From Sulfuricystis multivorans (lineage in GTDB: Bacteria; Pseudomonadota; Gammaproteobacteria; Burkholderiales; Rhodocyclaceae), in assembly GCF_003966565.1 (NCBI RefSeq), contig NZ_AP018718.1, forward strand, positions 2,046,001 through 2,110,000: a stretch of 64,000 nucleotides of DNA, given 5' to 3'. Made by a program: the position numbers and the translations under genes. Positions within the stretch are counted from its first letter, which is position 1. Each line of letters begins with the position of its first letter. Below are positions 1 to 9,435 of this stretch, one piece after another. Below the pieces are notes generated by a model. That model saw only the letters and a list, made by a program, of their open reading frames with translations. It was not told the DNA's origin and did not search any database.

Positions 1-1142
1 ATGCACATGTCGAGGAAGTCTTCCCAGGCTTCGGCTTCGAGGTGCTTGACTTCCTTCGGCGTCAGCGTCTCGCGCAGCTTGGCCAGCGCGGTGACCGTAT
101 CCATCATGATCGGGCCGCGGCCTTCCTTCATTTCCTTCAGCATCAGGTGGTTGCGCAGGCAGGAGGCGGGCACGGCGGCCTGGCCATAGGGCGGATACTC
201 GTTGAGCAGGTCCTTGTTCTTGGCCATGTAGTCTTCGCCGTAACCGTTGGCAGCACGGGCCTTGAACAGCAGGAACCAGGCGCCGACCGGGCCGTAGCCG
301 TCCTTGAAGCGGGCGGGCACGAAGCGGTTTTCCATCATGGTGAGCTCGGCACCGGCCTCGGCGGCCATCGCGTAGGTCGAGCCGGCGTTCCACACCGGAT
401 ACCAGGCGCGGCCCTGACCTTCACCGACGGAACGGGGACGGAACAGGTTGACGCAGCCGCCGGCGGCGACCAGGATCGCCTTCGCCTTGTAGATGTAGAT
501 CTTGTTCTCGCGCACCGAGAAGCCCGCCGCGCCGGCGATGCGGTGCGGATCGTTCTTGTCGTTGATCAGATGCACGATGAACACGCGCTCCTGGATACGC
601 TCCAGGCCCAGCGCCTTCTTCGCGGCTTCGGCGACGATCCACTTGTAGGATTCGCCGTTGATCATGATCTGCCACTTGCCGGAGCGCACCGGCTCGCCGC
701 CATCCTTGAGCGCCGGCAGACCTTCCTTGATCGCGTCCGCGCCGTCGTGACGCACGCCGTTGGCGTCGGTCTTCCAGATCGGCAGGCCCCACTCTTCGAA
801 CAGATGCACGGAGTCATCGACGTTGCGGCCCAGGTCATAGGCCAGGTCGTCGCGGGTGATGCCCATCAGGTCGTTGGAGACCATGCGCGCGTAGTCGGCC
901 GGGTCCTGACGCGGGCCGATGTAGGTATTGATCGCCGACAAACCCATCGCCACGGCGCCGGAGCGGTCGAGCGCGGCCTTGTCGACCAGCTTGATCTTCA
1001 GTTCCTTGCCGGTCTCGGCCTTGACGGCCTCGGCCCAGCGCATGATCTCGAAGCCGCAGCCGCAAGCCGCCATGCCGCCGCCGACGATCAGGATGTCCAG
1101 TTCTTCCTGGACGATTTCGGGATTTTCGAATGTTCCAGCCAT
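1..1142 (-). CDS. aprA: Adenylylsulfate reductase alpha subunit AprA (5' part; gene runs off the window)
   Basis: AprA is the FAD-containing catalytic subunit that interconverts sulfite plus AMP and adenosine-5'-phosphosulfate (APS). In a sulfur oxidiser it runs towards APS in the cytoplasm. About 380 N-terminal residues are visible. They begin MAGTFENPEIV and include the FAD-binding GGGMAACG stretch near residue 20 and long blocks typical of the family (DRSGAVAMGLSAINTYIG, YPVWNAGSTYAM). The ATG at 1142 is preceded by a GAGGAAA ribosome-binding site. The gene follows aprB by 23 bases and is cut by the window edge, so about 40% of the usual protein is missing from view. The assignment is secure. 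The direction of the reaction is inferred from the setting, because no dsr or qmo genes are in view. Confidence 0.97.
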   Translation of the reverse strand, partial: MAGTFENPEIVQEELDILIVGGGMAACGCGFEIMRWAEAVKAETGKELKIKLVDKAALDRSGAVAMGLSAINTYIGPRQDPADYARMVSNDLMGITRDDLAYDLGRNVDDSVHLFEEWGLPIWKTDANGVRHDGADAIKEGLPALKDGGEPVRSGKWQIMINGESYKWIVAEAAKKALGLERIQERVFIVHLINDKNDPHRIAGAAGFSVRENKIYIYKAKAILVAAGGCVNLFRPRSVGEGQGRAWYPVWNAGSTYAMAAEAGAELTMMENRFVPARFKDGYGPVGAWFLLFKARAANGYGEDYMAKNKDLLNEYPPYGQAAVPASCLRNHLMLKEMKEGRGPIMMDTVTALAKLRETLTPKEVKHLEAEAWEDFLDMC

Positions 1143-1165
1143 GTCAGTTTCCTCGCTGCGTTGAA

Positions 1166-1639
1166 TTACTTACGGATCAGTTCGGCAGGATTGCCGGCAC
1201 GGAAGCCCCCCATCACGTCGCGGGTGAACGAACCGGTCTGGTCGAGGTCGGCCAGCTTGGGCAGCGGCTTGCCGCCGTACGGATCGATCGAGCCCTCGGC
1301 CGTGGTGCGGATCGGGAACTTGAAGCGCTTGACGTTGCCGTTGCGGAACTTGATGGTCCACATGATCGAGTCGGAACCGCGCATCGGTTGCACGGAACCG
1401 CCCAGCGGCACGATGTCGGCATAGTGACGCGCTTCGATCGCACCTTGCGGGCAAATCTTGACGCAGGAATAGCATTCCCAGCACTGATCCGGCTCCTGGT
1501 TGAAAGCCTTCATCGCATGGCCGGTGTAGGTGCCATCCTTGTCGAGCTTCATCAGGTCGTGCGGGCAGATGTACATGCAGGCGGTCTTGTCCTGACCCTT
1601 GCAGCCATCGCATTTTTCGGTACGAACGAATGTAGGCAT
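1166..1639 (-). CDS. aprB: Adenylylsulfate reductase beta subunit AprB
   Basis: AprB is the iron-sulfur partner of AprA and passes electrons between the FAD and the membrane or its partner proteins. The 157-residue protein has an N-terminal ferredoxin-type cluster motif (CDGCKGQDKTACMYICP) and a second one (CWECYSCVKICP), enough cysteines for two [4Fe-4S] centres. A beta-strand-rich tail follows that in known structures wraps AprA. Length and motifs are normal for the family. A purine-rich GGAGAAGAGG site precedes the ATG. It lies between sat and aprA in the same direction, so the three are very likely one operon. Confidence 0.97.
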   Translation of the reverse strand: MPTFVRTEKCDGCKGQDKTACMYICPHDLMKLDKDGTYTGHAMKAFNQEPDQCWECYSCVKICPQGAIEARHYADIVPLGGSVQPMRGSDSIMWTIKFRNGNVKRFKFPIRTTAEGSIDPYGGKPLPKLADLDQTGSFTRDVMGGFRAGNPAELIRK

Positions 1640-1764
1640 TACCTCTTCTCCTTGTTAGCTAACAATCCGCTGCTTCGCATCAGCGGTCCATTTAGAGCCG
1701 CACCCAACCTTGGCCGGCAGCGTTACGCGTATCCGCTTCCGGCGGGTGCGGCGCTCCAAATCCC

Positions 1765-2988
1765 TTACGCGGCCGAGTGACCCTTCAGCTCGACCTTGAC
1801 CTTCTCGTGCTCGGCGAGGCTCGCGTAATACTTCTTCAACACCGCGGCGACTTCCGGACGCGAGAACTCGACCGGCAGATCCTGGCCTTCGGAGAGCATC
1901 GCGCGCACCTTGGTGCCCGACAGCAGGATGCGGTCTTCCTTGGTGTGCGGGCAGGTGCGCTGCGAGGCCATGCCACCGCACTTCTTGCACCAGAAGGTCC
2001 AGTCGATGTTCAGGTTCTGGGTTTCCAGCGAGCCCTTCGGAATCTGCTCGAAGATCTTCTGCGCGTCGAACGGGCCGTAGTAATCGCCGACACCGGCATG
2101 ATCGCGACCGACGATCAGGTGCGAGCAGCCGTAGTTCTGGCGGAACAGCGCATGCAGGAGCGCTTCGCGCGGGCCGGCATAACGCATGTCGAGCGGATAA
2201 CCGGCCTGGATCACGGTGTTCGGCGCGAAGTAGTTGTCGATCAGCACCTTGATCGCCTCGCTGCGCACCTCGGCGGGAATGTCGCCGGGCTTGAGATTGC
2301 CCAGCAGCGAATGGATCAGGACGCCATCCATCGTCTCGATCGCGATCTTGGCCAGATACTCGTGCGAGCGGTGCATCGGATTGCGGGTCTGGAAGGCGGC
2401 GACGCGCGACCAGCCCATTTCCTCGAACTTCTTGCGCGTCTCGGCCGGCGTCATGAACTGATCGCCGTATTTCTCCTTGAAGCCGCCGGTGGAGAGCACC
2501 TTGATCGGGCCGGCGAGATTGACGTCGCCCTGCGCCATCACCATCTTGACGCCCGGATGCTCGAGGTCGGTGGTCTTATAGACCATCGCACACTCGTGCG
2601 ACTTGTCGATCTTGTATTTCTCGGTGACCTTCATCGTGGCGAGGATCTCTTCCTTGCCGTCGAGCCTCTTGCCGACCAGCGCGATGTCGGAGCCGGTCTT
2701 GATGCCATCGGCGAACACCTCGTCGCATGACAGCGTGATCGGTATCGGCCAGAACAGGCCGTTGGCCATCTTCATGCCGTCGCACACACCCTGCCAGTCG
2801 GCGTGGGTCATGAAGCCGTCGAGCGGCGTGAAGCCGCCGATGCCCATCATGATGATGTCGCCGGCCTCGCGCGAAGTGACCTTCAGTTTCGGCAGCGTCG
2901 CGGCGCGCGCTTGCTCGTCCTTGAGAGCCTGGCCCTCGAGCAGCAGCGGTTTCAACGCTCCGCCACCATGGGGATTGACCAACGCCAT
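1765..2988 (-). CDS. sat: ATP sulfurylase (sulfate adenylyltransferase)
   Basis: Sat converts APS plus pyrophosphate to ATP plus sulfate during sulfur oxidation (the reverse of sulfate activation), completing the AprBA pathway. The 407-residue protein carries the nucleotide-binding [11 protein letters not shown] motif, the [12 protein letters not shown] motif and a C-terminal Cys cluster (CKKCGG...CPH) seen in the homo-oligomeric dissimilatory type. The ATG at 2988 has a GGAGG ribosome-binding site (2997-3001) eight bases upstream. It is the first gene of the sat-aprB-aprA operon. No aprM gene lies between sat and aprB, unlike the sat-aprMBA arrangement of some purple sulfur bacteria. Confidence 0.96.
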   Translation of the reverse strand: MALVNPHGGGALKPLLLEGQALKDEQARAATLPKLKVTSREAGDIIMMGIGGFTPLDGFMTHADWQGVCDGMKMANGLFWPIPITLSCDEVFADGIKTGSDIALVGKRLDGKEEILATMKVTEKYKIDKSHECAMVYKTTDLEHPGVKMVMAQGDVNLAGPIKVLSTGGFKEKYGDQFMTPAETRKKFEEMGWSRVAAFQTRNPMHRSHEYLAKIAIETMDGVLIHSLLGNLKPGDIPAEVRSEAIKVLIDNYFAPNTVIQAGYPLDMRYAGPREALLHALFRQNYGCSHLIVGRDHAGVGDYYGPFDAQKIFEQIPKGSLETQNLNIDWTFWCKKCGGMASQRTCPHTKEDRILLSGTKVRAMLSEGQDLPVEFSRPEVAAVLKKYYASLAEHEKVKVELKGHSAA

Positions 2989-3637
2989 GTCTTAAACCTC
3001 CTTGAGTCGTGTTATTCGAATGGTTACCCGGACGGCCAGGCTCCGCTGCGCCCGAAAAGCGCCTGCGCGATGCCCGCCTGCCGCCTTCAATGCGACATGC
3101 GAAGGCTAGCATTTCGCGCTCGATGCAATGATGCTAATTTTTGATTGAACAATAAGGCTCGCCAATTCGAGCGGGATTGGCAGGCCATTGAAAACCGTCG
3201 CGAGGAGGGCCACAGGCAAGGCGCATGTGCGCAGCGACCAAGACATATCAAATGCGAGGGAGCGAGCACCGCGTAACGCCGAAGAATGCCCATCGCAGTA
3301 GCTTTACAACGGCCTTTTGATCCAGATCGACGCGCATGATCGCCACGCCCACCCGCGAAGGCATGAAACCCCATGCGCAGAAACGAACACCCGCCCACAT
3401 CTTGTAGGGGCGGGTCTTGTGCCCGCCCTATGGCGGGTCTTGTGCCCGCCCACGTAGGGGCGGGTCTTGTGCCCGCCCACGTAGGGGCGGGTCTTGTGCC
3501 CGCCCTATGGCCGAGTTGACGGGTAGGCACAAGGCCTACCCCTACGGCGGAAAGACTTTGTGCGCGGCATGCCGCCGCGAGGGTTGGCTGCCGTCGAGGA
3601 AACTTGAGTTGGGGCACTCATTGCTCTGTATTTCACG
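2989..3637. other. Gene-free stretch upstream of sat
   Basis: This 649-base stretch separates the sat operon from the M48 protease gene. I find no convincing gene in it. The part nearest sat is the likely promoter region for the sat operon, but I could not settle on a clear promoter. The distal part holds a palindromic repeat array, listed separately. Confidence 0.6.
3405..3541. repeat. REP-like palindromic repeat array
   Basis: Four near-identical copies of a 20-21-base palindrome lie at 3408-3428, 3432-3451, 3458-3478 and 3485-3505. The stems are GGGCGGG and CCCGCCC around a TCTTGTG loop, joined by short linkers (ACGTA or TAT). A fifth hairpin with a diverged stem (GGGTAGGC...GCCTACCC) ends the array at 3521-3541. 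It is intergenic. Such arrays can fold in RNA and DNA, but no function can be read from the sequence. Confidence 0.85.
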
Positions 3638-5095
3638 CTAGAAGGGGTCTTTCCCCCGCTCATTGCGCTGCAATTCCATTTTGCGCTGCCGCAATTCGCG
3701 CAGGCGCGCATCCACTTCGGATTGCTCATAGAAATCGCCGTCGCCGGCCTGGCGGGCGAGTTCCAGTTGCATGATCGCCTCGTCGAGCCGGCCTTCGGCG
3801 AGATAGGCTTCTGCCTGTGCGCGGTGCTCGCGTAAGTGCTCACCGAGCGCCGCATGGGCTTTCGCCTCCAGTGCATAGAGGCGCGCATCGCCGGGCGTGA
3901 GCGCGAGCTCCCGGCGCGCGATGGCGACGGCGTCACGCGCCTGTGCCGCGAGGCCTGCGCCGAGTTTCGCTTCGATCAGCGCGTAGGTGAGCGCGCGCGC
4001 GTTCGGGAAGCGCCGCGCCGCCTCTTGCAGGATGCGTATCGCGCCATCAGTGTCCTTGCGCTGAAGGCGGATCTGCGCCGCGAGGCTTTCGATGAGCGGC
4101 GATTCGAGTTTGAGCCGCCGCAAGACCGCCAGTTCTTCTTCCGCCGCTGCAAGCCGCCCGTCGCGCAGCAGCGCGTGGGCGAGACCAAAGCGCACGTCGG
4201 CCTCGCGCGCGTATTTGCCGGATTTGAGCTGGGCGGCGAAATCGGCCACCGCATCGCCGGGTGTTGCCTGGTAGGCCCGGATCTTGGCGCGCACCAGGCC
4301 GAATTCGACGCTGTCCGGCACTTGGCGGTAGGGCCGTTGGGCGATACGGTTTTCCATGTCGGTGAGGCGCTCGGTGGTCAGCGGGTGGGTGCGCAGATAG
4401 GCCGGCGCGTTGTTTTCGTAGAGGCGGCCGAATTGCAGCATGCGCTGGAAAAAGCTCGCCATGCCGCGCGTATCGAAGCCGGCGCGTTCCATCAGATCGA
4501 GGCCGAAGCGATCCGCCTCGCGTTCGAAATCGCGCGAATAGTTCAGTTGCCGCTGGATGCCTGCCGCCTGCCCGGCCACCGCCGCGCCCAGCGCCACGTC
4601 CGGATTGCTGCGCGCCGCCAAGAGCGCCACCGCCAGCGAGAGCAGCGAGGCAAGCTGCGCCTGGCTCTGGGCGCCGAACATGCGCGCCAGATGGCTTTGC
4701 GTCACATGCGAGATTTCGTGCGCCAGCACGCCGGCCAGCTCCGATTCGCTGCGCGTGGCGAGGATCAGCCCGGTATGCACGCCGACGAAGCCGCCGGGCA
4801 GCGCAAAGGCGTTGAGCATCGGATCGCGCACGACGAAGAACTCGAAGCCGCTACGCGCCCCCTCGACATGGCTGGCAAGTTTCTGGCCGAGACGGTCGAT
4901 GTAGTCGGCGATCTCGGCATCATGGACGTAGTCGGGATCGCGCCGGATCTCGGCCATGATCTTCTCGCCCAGCCGCCGCTCGGCCGGCAGCGACAGGCCG
5001 CTGCGTTCCAATTCACCCAGATCGGGCAAGCCGTCGGCCGAAGCCATTCCCGCCGGCAACAGAAGCAAAAGGCAGAACCACAGGATCGCTCGCAT
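3638..5095 (-). CDS. Periplasmic M48 metalloprotease with TPR-type tail (BepA-like)
   Basis: This is a 485-residue predicted secreted zinc protease of the M48/BepA type, which in E. coli supports outer-membrane protein and LptD assembly in the periplasm. The start at 5095 was chosen because it gives a clean signal peptide (MRAILWFCLLLLLPAGMASA). An upstream in-frame start would bury it. The zinc motif HEISH is at about residues 126-130, and the third ligand probably lies in the downstream EREAD segment. The C-terminal half is alpha-helical with repeated ALIEAKLGAG/ALEAKAHAALGE-like helices, consistent with tetratricopeptide repeats. It is divergent from moaC. The substrate is unknown. Confidence 0.88.
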   Translation of the reverse strand: MRAILWFCLLLLLPAGMASADGLPDLGELERSGLSLPAERRLGEKIMAEIRRDPDYVHDAEIADYIDRLGQKLASHVEGARSGFEFFVVRDPMLNAFALPGGFVGVHTGLILATRSESELAGVLAHEISHVTQSHLARMFGAQSQAQLASLLSLAVALLAARSNPDVALGAAVAGQAAGIQRQLNYSRDFEREADRFGLDLMERAGFDTRGMASFFQRMLQFGRLYENNAPAYLRTHPLTTERLTDMENRIAQRPYRQVPDSVEFGLVRAKIRAYQATPGDAVADFAAQLKSGKYAREADVRFGLAHALLRDGRLAAAEEELAVLRRLKLESPLIESLAAQIRLQRKDTDGAIRILQEAARRFPNARALTYALIEAKLGAGLAAQARDAVAIARRELALTPGDARLYALEAKAHAALGEHLREHRAQAEAYLAEGRLDEAIMQLELARQAGDGDFYEQSEVDARLRELRQRKMELQRNERGKDPF

Positions 5096-5150
5096 CAGGC
5101 TATGATACCGGCGCTCTCTTCTGGTTCCCTTCGGCAAAGTGCAAGCAAAT

Positions 5151-5633
5151 ATGAGCAATTCCCCTCTCACTCACTTCGATGCCGCCGGCCAGGCCCACAT
5201 GGTCGATGTCGGCGCCAAGGCCGAGACGGCGCGGCTGGCTCGTGCCACCGGCCGCATCCGCATGCAGCCGGCCACCTTCGAACTGATCCAGTCCGGCTCG
5301 GCCAAGAAAGGCGACGTGCTCGGCGTCGCCCGGATCGCGGCGATCCAGGCCGCCAAGCGCACCGCCGATCTGATCCCGCTTTGCCACCCGATCGCGCTCA
5401 CCCGCGTCGCCGCCGATTTCACGCTCGATGAAGCGACCAGCAGCGTCACCTGCACCGTCACCGCCGAGACCTTTGGCCGTACCGGCGTCGAGATGGAAGC
5501 GCTCACCGCTTGCGCCACCGGCCTGCTGACCATCTACGACATGGTGAAGGCCGTCGATCGCGGCATGGTCATCGAGGAAGTGCGCCTGCTGGAAAAGGCC
5601 GGCGGCAAATCAGGGCACTGGCAGGCAGGGTAA
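5151..5633 (+). CDS. moaC: Cyclic pyranopterin monophosphate synthase MoaC
   Basis: MoaC converts the MoaA product into cyclic pyranopterin monophosphate in molybdenum cofactor synthesis. The 160-residue protein has the family landmarks [11 protein letters not shown] and [21 protein letters not shown], which contain the catalytic lysine and aspartate residues. I take the ATG at 5151, which gives a normal length. A GTG 12 bases upstream is possible. It stands alone, with no other moa genes nearby. It is divergent from the M48 protease and convergent with the brnTA pair. Confidence 0.95.
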   Translation: MSNSPLTHFDAAGQAHMVDVGAKAETARLARATGRIRMQPATFELIQSGSAKKGDVLGVARIAAIQAAKRTADLIPLCHPIALTRVAADFTLDEATSSVTCTVTAETFGRTGVEMEALTACATGLLTIYDMVKAVDRGMVIEEVRLLEKAGGKSGHWQAG

Positions 5634-5706
5634 GCCTCCTGCCAGAACCGAGCTTCTGTTTCCTCCTCTTGGACGCAATACACGAAATCGGTCAAGCCAA
5701 TTTCGC

Positions 5707-5931
5707 CTACCTCCAGTCTAGATTCGGCTTGCGGTGCGAAAGCGCGCAGTCACGCAAATACAGGTTGATGAGGCTCTGGTAAGGGATGCCGACCTCTTCC
5801 GAAAGCGCCTTGAAATATTCGATCGATTCTTCATCCAGACGGATGGTGATCTGCTTCTTCAGTCGGGAAGCGTAGGGATTTTTCCGGGCGGTGGAAAAGT
5901 CATATTCTTTACGCATTTCAAATACCTTCAT
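5707..5931 (-). CDS. brnA: BrnA-type antitoxin
   Basis: This 74-residue protein resembles the BrnA antitoxin family: a basic N-terminus followed by a ribbon-helix-helix-like DNA-binding segment (KKQITIRLDEESIEYFKALSEEVGIPYQSLINLYL). In known systems BrnA neutralises the RNase BrnT and represses the operon. The start overlaps the brnT stop by four bases (ATGA), the usual toxin-first order for this family. The coding strand is less GC-rich than the neighbouring genes, which fits a mobile origin. Confidence 0.85.
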   Translation of the reverse strand: MKVFEMRKEYDFSTARKNPYASRLKKQITIRLDEESIEYFKALSEEVGIPYQSLINLYLRDCALSHRKPNLDWR

Positions 5932-6209
5932 CGATAGAATCTTGCTTCATTGGCCGTTGCCTTGCGGGCGGAGATGATCCGGATCGATCCGCCGTCGCTC
6001 CGATAGCAGTGGCAGACAACCGGGAGCCGCAAAGCGGAACTGAGCCCGAGCAGAACGAAACGCTCTTCGTCTTCTGAATGATCGGGATCGTCGATGAGCT
6101 TGGCGCGTTCATCGTAGAAGACGGACCTCGCCTCCTCGAACGTGACCCCATGCTTCCTGACGTTGGCCGCAGCCTTGCGTTGGTCCCACTCGAAACGTAA
6201 TGCGCTCAT
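5928..6209 (-). CDS. brnT: BrnT-type ribonuclease toxin
   Basis: This 93-residue protein matches the BrnT toxin family: FEWDQRKAAANVRKHGVTFEEARSVF at the N-terminus and RIISARKATANEARFY at the C-terminus, the typical BrnT fold landmarks. BrnT cleaves RNA and slows growth until bound by BrnA. It is translationally coupled to brnA through the ATGA overlap at 5928-5931. The short upstream gap (6210-6267) separates it from the dehydratase gene and contains AT-rich sequence that may hold the promoter. Confidence 0.87.
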   Translation of the reverse strand: MSALRFEWDQRKAAANVRKHGVTFEEARSVFYDERAKLIDDPDHSEDEERFVLLGLSSALRLPVVCHCYRSDGGSIRIISARKATANEARFYR

Positions 6210-6267
6210 TACACAAGTGTAGTTGCAATGTATTTATTGCACAATCGATACGGTTAACTGCAATGGA

Positions 6268-8205
6268 TCATGCAAGCACTGCCTTCGCACAATGCACGAA
6301 ATCGGCGATCGCCTCGGTCGGCTGATAGCCCGATACCATCTGTGCGAGCAGCTGCCTGATCACCGGCGCATCATTGGCCGCCAGGGCCGCTTCGAGCGCG
6401 GCCAGGCGGGGTTCGAGTTCGGCCCAGGAAAGAAAGTGCTCGCGCGCCTTCATGATGCGCGGATGAAGCGTCGGCTGCGGATCATCGCCGATCAGAAGCT
6501 CCTCATACAGCTTTTCGCCAGGACGCAAACCGGTGATCGCGATCTCGATGTCGCCATCCGGATTCGCCTCATCGCGCACCGTCAGGCCAGAGAGCTCGAT
6601 CATGCGCCGGGCGAGCTCGATGATCTTCACCGCCTCGCCCATGTCGAGCACGAAAACAGCGCCGCTCTCGTTGGCTGCCCCGGCCAAGGCGCCGGCCTGG
6701 ATCACCAGCTGCGCCGCTTCGGGAATCGTCATGAAATAGCGCGTCACCTCGGGGTGGGTCAATGTCACCGGCCCGCCATCCCGGATCTGCTTGCGAAACA
6801 AGGGCACCACCGAGCCCGAAGAGCCGAGCACGTTGCCAAAGCGCACCATCGTGAAGCGCGTCATGCCGCCTTGCGCGGCGAGCGCCTGCAAGATCAGCTC
6901 CGCCAGACGCTTGCTCGCACCCATCACGTTGGTCGGCCGCACCGCCTTGTCGGTGGAAATCAGCACGAAATCGGCCACTCCATGCTCGCGCGCAAGGCTG
7001 GCCAGGTTGAGCGTGCCAAACGCGTTGTTGCGGATGCCCTCTGCGATGTTGTGCTCGACCAGCGGCACATGCTTGTAAGCCGCCGCATGGTAGATCGTCT
7101 CCGGTCGGAAGGAAGACAAGATCGCCCCCATGCGCTCAGCATCGGCGACCGAACCAATCAGCGGCACCGGCTCGAAGCCGGGGGACAGATGGCGCAGCTC
7201 GCGATCGATCTGGTAGAGCGCGTATTCGCTGATCTCCACCAGCAGCAGACGACGGGGGGAAAGCACCGCGATCTGCCGGCACAGCTCGCTGCCGATCGAC
7301 CCCCCCGCGCCAGTGATCAGCACCACCTTGTCGCGGATGTTGCGCTCGAGCAAACCGGGTTCTGGCGCGACCGGCTCGCGGCCGAGCAGATCGTCTATGT
7401 TCGGCTCGCGCAGATCAGAGACATGCACCTCGCCCCTGGCCAGGTCGGCCACGCCCGGCAGCGTGCGCACCGCGACCTTCGCTACCCGCAACCGCTCGAG
7501 GATCTCATTGCGACGGCGTCGACTCGCAGAGGGGATCGCCAGCAGCACGTCGTGAATCTGCTGCGCCGCGACCAGGGTCGGCAGATCGTCCGGCGCATGG
7601 ATCGGCAGACCATTCATCACACCGCCTTGCAAGTGCTGGTCGTCGTCGAGAAAACCGACCACTTTCATTTCGTGGCTATGGGCCAGCGCCGCCGCCAGCT
7701 GCCGGCCGGCGCTACCGGCGCCATAGATCAACACCTTCGGCAAAGCCGCTCGCCTCAGGATGTTCTGATACGGCTCGCCCAGCCAGTAACGTGCGAAAAC
7801 GCGTGAAGCGCCGACGGCGACGAGCAACAACACAGGCTGGATCAGCCCCACCGTGCGCGGCACGCCGGGCACGCCGATCGCCGTAAAAAGCGCCGCATAA
7901 AGCAGCGTATAGACGAACATCGCCTTGGCCACGGCAAGCAAGGCCTGCATCCCGGCATAGCGGAAGATCGCGCGGTAGAGGCCGGTGACCACGAAGATCG
8001 GCAGCGCCAATACCAAAGCGCCGAGCGCCGCCCACTGTGGCCTCCATTGATCATCGCCGAAGAAGCGCACCCATTCGTCGAGCCGCAAATAGAACGCCAA
8101 CCAGACCGTCAGCACGCACAGGCTCGCATCCACCGCCAGCGCCACGAGGCGTTTCGCCGGCCGCGGCAGATCGAGCAGGAGTTGGGTGGTTTTGACGAAA
8201 GGCAT
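6268..8205 (-). CDS. Membrane nucleotide-sugar 4,6-dehydratase (CapD/WbpM/PglF family)
   Basis: This 645-residue member of the CapD/PglF family probably converts UDP-GlcNAc (or a similar NDP-sugar) to the 4-keto-6-deoxy form at the inner membrane. The N-terminus has about four membrane segments (roughly residues 20-130). A first nucleotide-binding fold follows (IYGAGSAGRQLA, about residue 158) and then the catalytic short-chain dehydrogenase domain with TGAGGSIGSE (about 296). The ISTDKAV and MGASKR segments near residue 420 belong to its active-site region. Together with the aminotransferase, acetyltransferase and PglC-type transferase at 10.1-12.6 kb it would supply a UDP-acetamido-amino-trideoxyhexose. 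It is separated from those genes by two AAA_14 ATPase loci. Confidence 0.92.
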   Translation of the reverse strand: MPFVKTTQLLLDLPRPAKRLVALAVDASLCVLTVWLAFYLRLDEWVRFFGDDQWRPQWAALGALVLALPIFVVTGLYRAIFRYAGMQALLAVAKAMFVYTLLYAALFTAIGVPGVPRTVGLIQPVLLLVAVGASRVFARYWLGEPYQNILRRAALPKVLIYGAGSAGRQLAAALAHSHEMKVVGFLDDDQHLQGGVMNGLPIHAPDDLPTLVAAQQIHDVLLAIPSASRRRRNEILERLRVAKVAVRTLPGVADLARGEVHVSDLREPNIDDLLGREPVAPEPGLLERNIRDKVVLITGAGGSIGSELCRQIAVLSPRRLLLVEISEYALYQIDRELRHLSPGFEPVPLIGSVADAERMGAILSSFRPETIYHAAAYKHVPLVEHNIAEGIRNNAFGTLNLASLAREHGVADFVLISTDKAVRPTNVMGASKRLAELILQALAAQGGMTRFTMVRFGNVLGSSGSVVPLFRKQIRDGGPVTLTHPEVTRYFMTIPEAAQLVIQAGALAGAANESGAVFVLDMGEAVKIIELARRMIELSGLTVRDEANPDGDIEIAITGLRPGEKLYEELLIGDDPQPTLHPRIMKAREHFLSWAELEPRLAALEAALAANDAPVIRQLLAQMVSGYQPTEAIADFVHCAKAVLA

Positions 8206-8213
8206 GTTGATTC

Positions 8214-9425
8214 CTATCGGTCACGCAGCCAATGGCCGACCGGTTGCGCCAGAAAATCCTCCAGCGCGATACCGTCTCCCCCTACCAGCAACACGCGCTG
8301 CGGCTTGAACGCCTTGACGAAAGCGGCCGTGCCGGCGTGAGCGCGCGGGGTGCGCCCGCTTTTCACTTCGATGGCGACGATGCGCCGCCCGGCCGTCACC
8401 ACGAAATCCACCTCTTGTTTGCCCTCGCGCCAGTAATACACGGTGCATTCGCCGGCGAGTGCGGCATTGGCCAGATGCGCCCCGACGGCGGATTCCGTCA
8501 GCCGCCCCCAAAACTCGCGATCGGCCCTGGCCTCTTCAAAACCGAGACCAGTCATGGCGGTCATCAGTGCGGTATTGAGCACCTGTAGCTTGGGGCTGGA
8601 GCCCCGACTGCGCGCGACATCCCCGGCAAACTTGGGCAGACCGCAGACCATGCCCGCTTTGGCGAGCAAGCTCAGGTAATGCGCCAGCGTCGTGGTATTG
8701 CCGGCGTCTTGCAGCTGACCCAGCATCTTGGTGTAGGAAAGCACCTGCCCCGAATAGCGGCAGGCCAGCTCGAACAGGCGGCGCAGCAGCGCGGGCTTGT
8801 CCACACGGGTCAGCAGCAGGACATCGCGCGCAATCGAGGTCTCAATCAGGCTATCGGCCACATAGCGCGCCCAGCGCGCTGGATCGGAGATCAATGCCGC
8901 AGCGCCCGGATAACCGCCAAAGAACAGGTATTCCTCCAGCCCGAAGCCGAACGCGCCGCGCATCTCGGCAAACGTCCAATGCCCCAGCACGAGCGTCTCG
9001 AATCGTCCGGCCAGGCTTTCCGTGAGTCCCTGCGCGATCAGCAAGGGGGCCGAGCCGAGCAGCACCACTTTCAGCGGCCGCCCGAGCCGGCTATCCTCGT
9101 CCCACAGGCGTTTGACGGTTTCCGACCAGGCCGGAATTTTCTGGATTTCATCCAGCACCAGCACCGCGTCTTCCCTGCCGGCAATGGCAAGCCGCGCCGC
9201 CTCCCATTGTTGGGCGATCCATTCCCTGCCGCGCAGCGTCGGCTCATCGGCGCTGGCGTAACGCACCGGTTGCGGCATCATTGCTGCGACCTGCTGCACC
9301 AGCGTCGTTTTGCCCACCTGCCGCGGCCCCACCACGACCTGTATGAAGCGACGCGGCTCGTTGAGTCGCGCAGCCAGGATGGCCGCCTGCGGGCGCTGGA
9401 ATGCTCCCGAAGATTTACTCTCCAT
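8214..9425 (-). CDS. AAA_14/DUF4143 ATPase (copy 1, intact)
   Basis: This 403-residue protein has an N-terminal AAA_14 ATPase domain and a C-terminal DUF4143 domain. The Walker A motif GPRQVGKTT is at residues 33-41 and a Walker B VLVLDEIQ lies near residue 90. The C-terminus carries a nuclease-fold-like signature (EVDFVV...AIEVKSG). The biological role of the family is not established. It lies between the dehydratase and aminotransferase genes of the pgl-like module, in the same direction, and starts just after a perfect inverted repeat (9436-9457). Its closest visible relative is the broken copy next to it. Confidence 0.9.
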   Translation of the reverse strand: MESKSSGAFQRPQAAILAARLNEPRRFIQVVVGPRQVGKTTLVQQVAAMMPQPVRYASADEPTLRGREWIAQQWEAARLAIAGREDAVLVLDEIQKIPAWSETVKRLWDEDSRLGRPLKVVLLGSAPLLIAQGLTESLAGRFETLVLGHWTFAEMRGAFGFGLEEYLFFGGYPGAAALISDPARWARYVADSLIETSIARDVLLLTRVDKPALLRRLFELACRYSGQVLSYTKMLGQLQDAGNTTTLAHYLSLLAKAGMVCGLPKFAGDVARSRGSSPKLQVLNTALMTAMTGLGFEEARADREFWGRLTESAVGAHLANAALAGECTVYYWREGKQEVDFVVTAGRRIVAIEVKSGRTPRAHAGTAAFVKAFKPQRVLLVGGDGIALEDFLAQPVGHWLRDR

Positions 9426-9435
9426 ACTGAGTATT

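Noticed and set aside
3087-3617. Minus-strand frame covering the palindrome array upstream of sat.
   Set aside because: Its translation is mostly repeat-derived (APTWAGTRPAPTWAG) and lacks any family similarity or ribosome-binding site.
6223-7806. Long plus-strand reading frame opposite the CapD/PglF-like dehydratase.
   Set aside because: It mirrors a well-supported gene on the other strand, has no family similarity, and is expected from high GC content.
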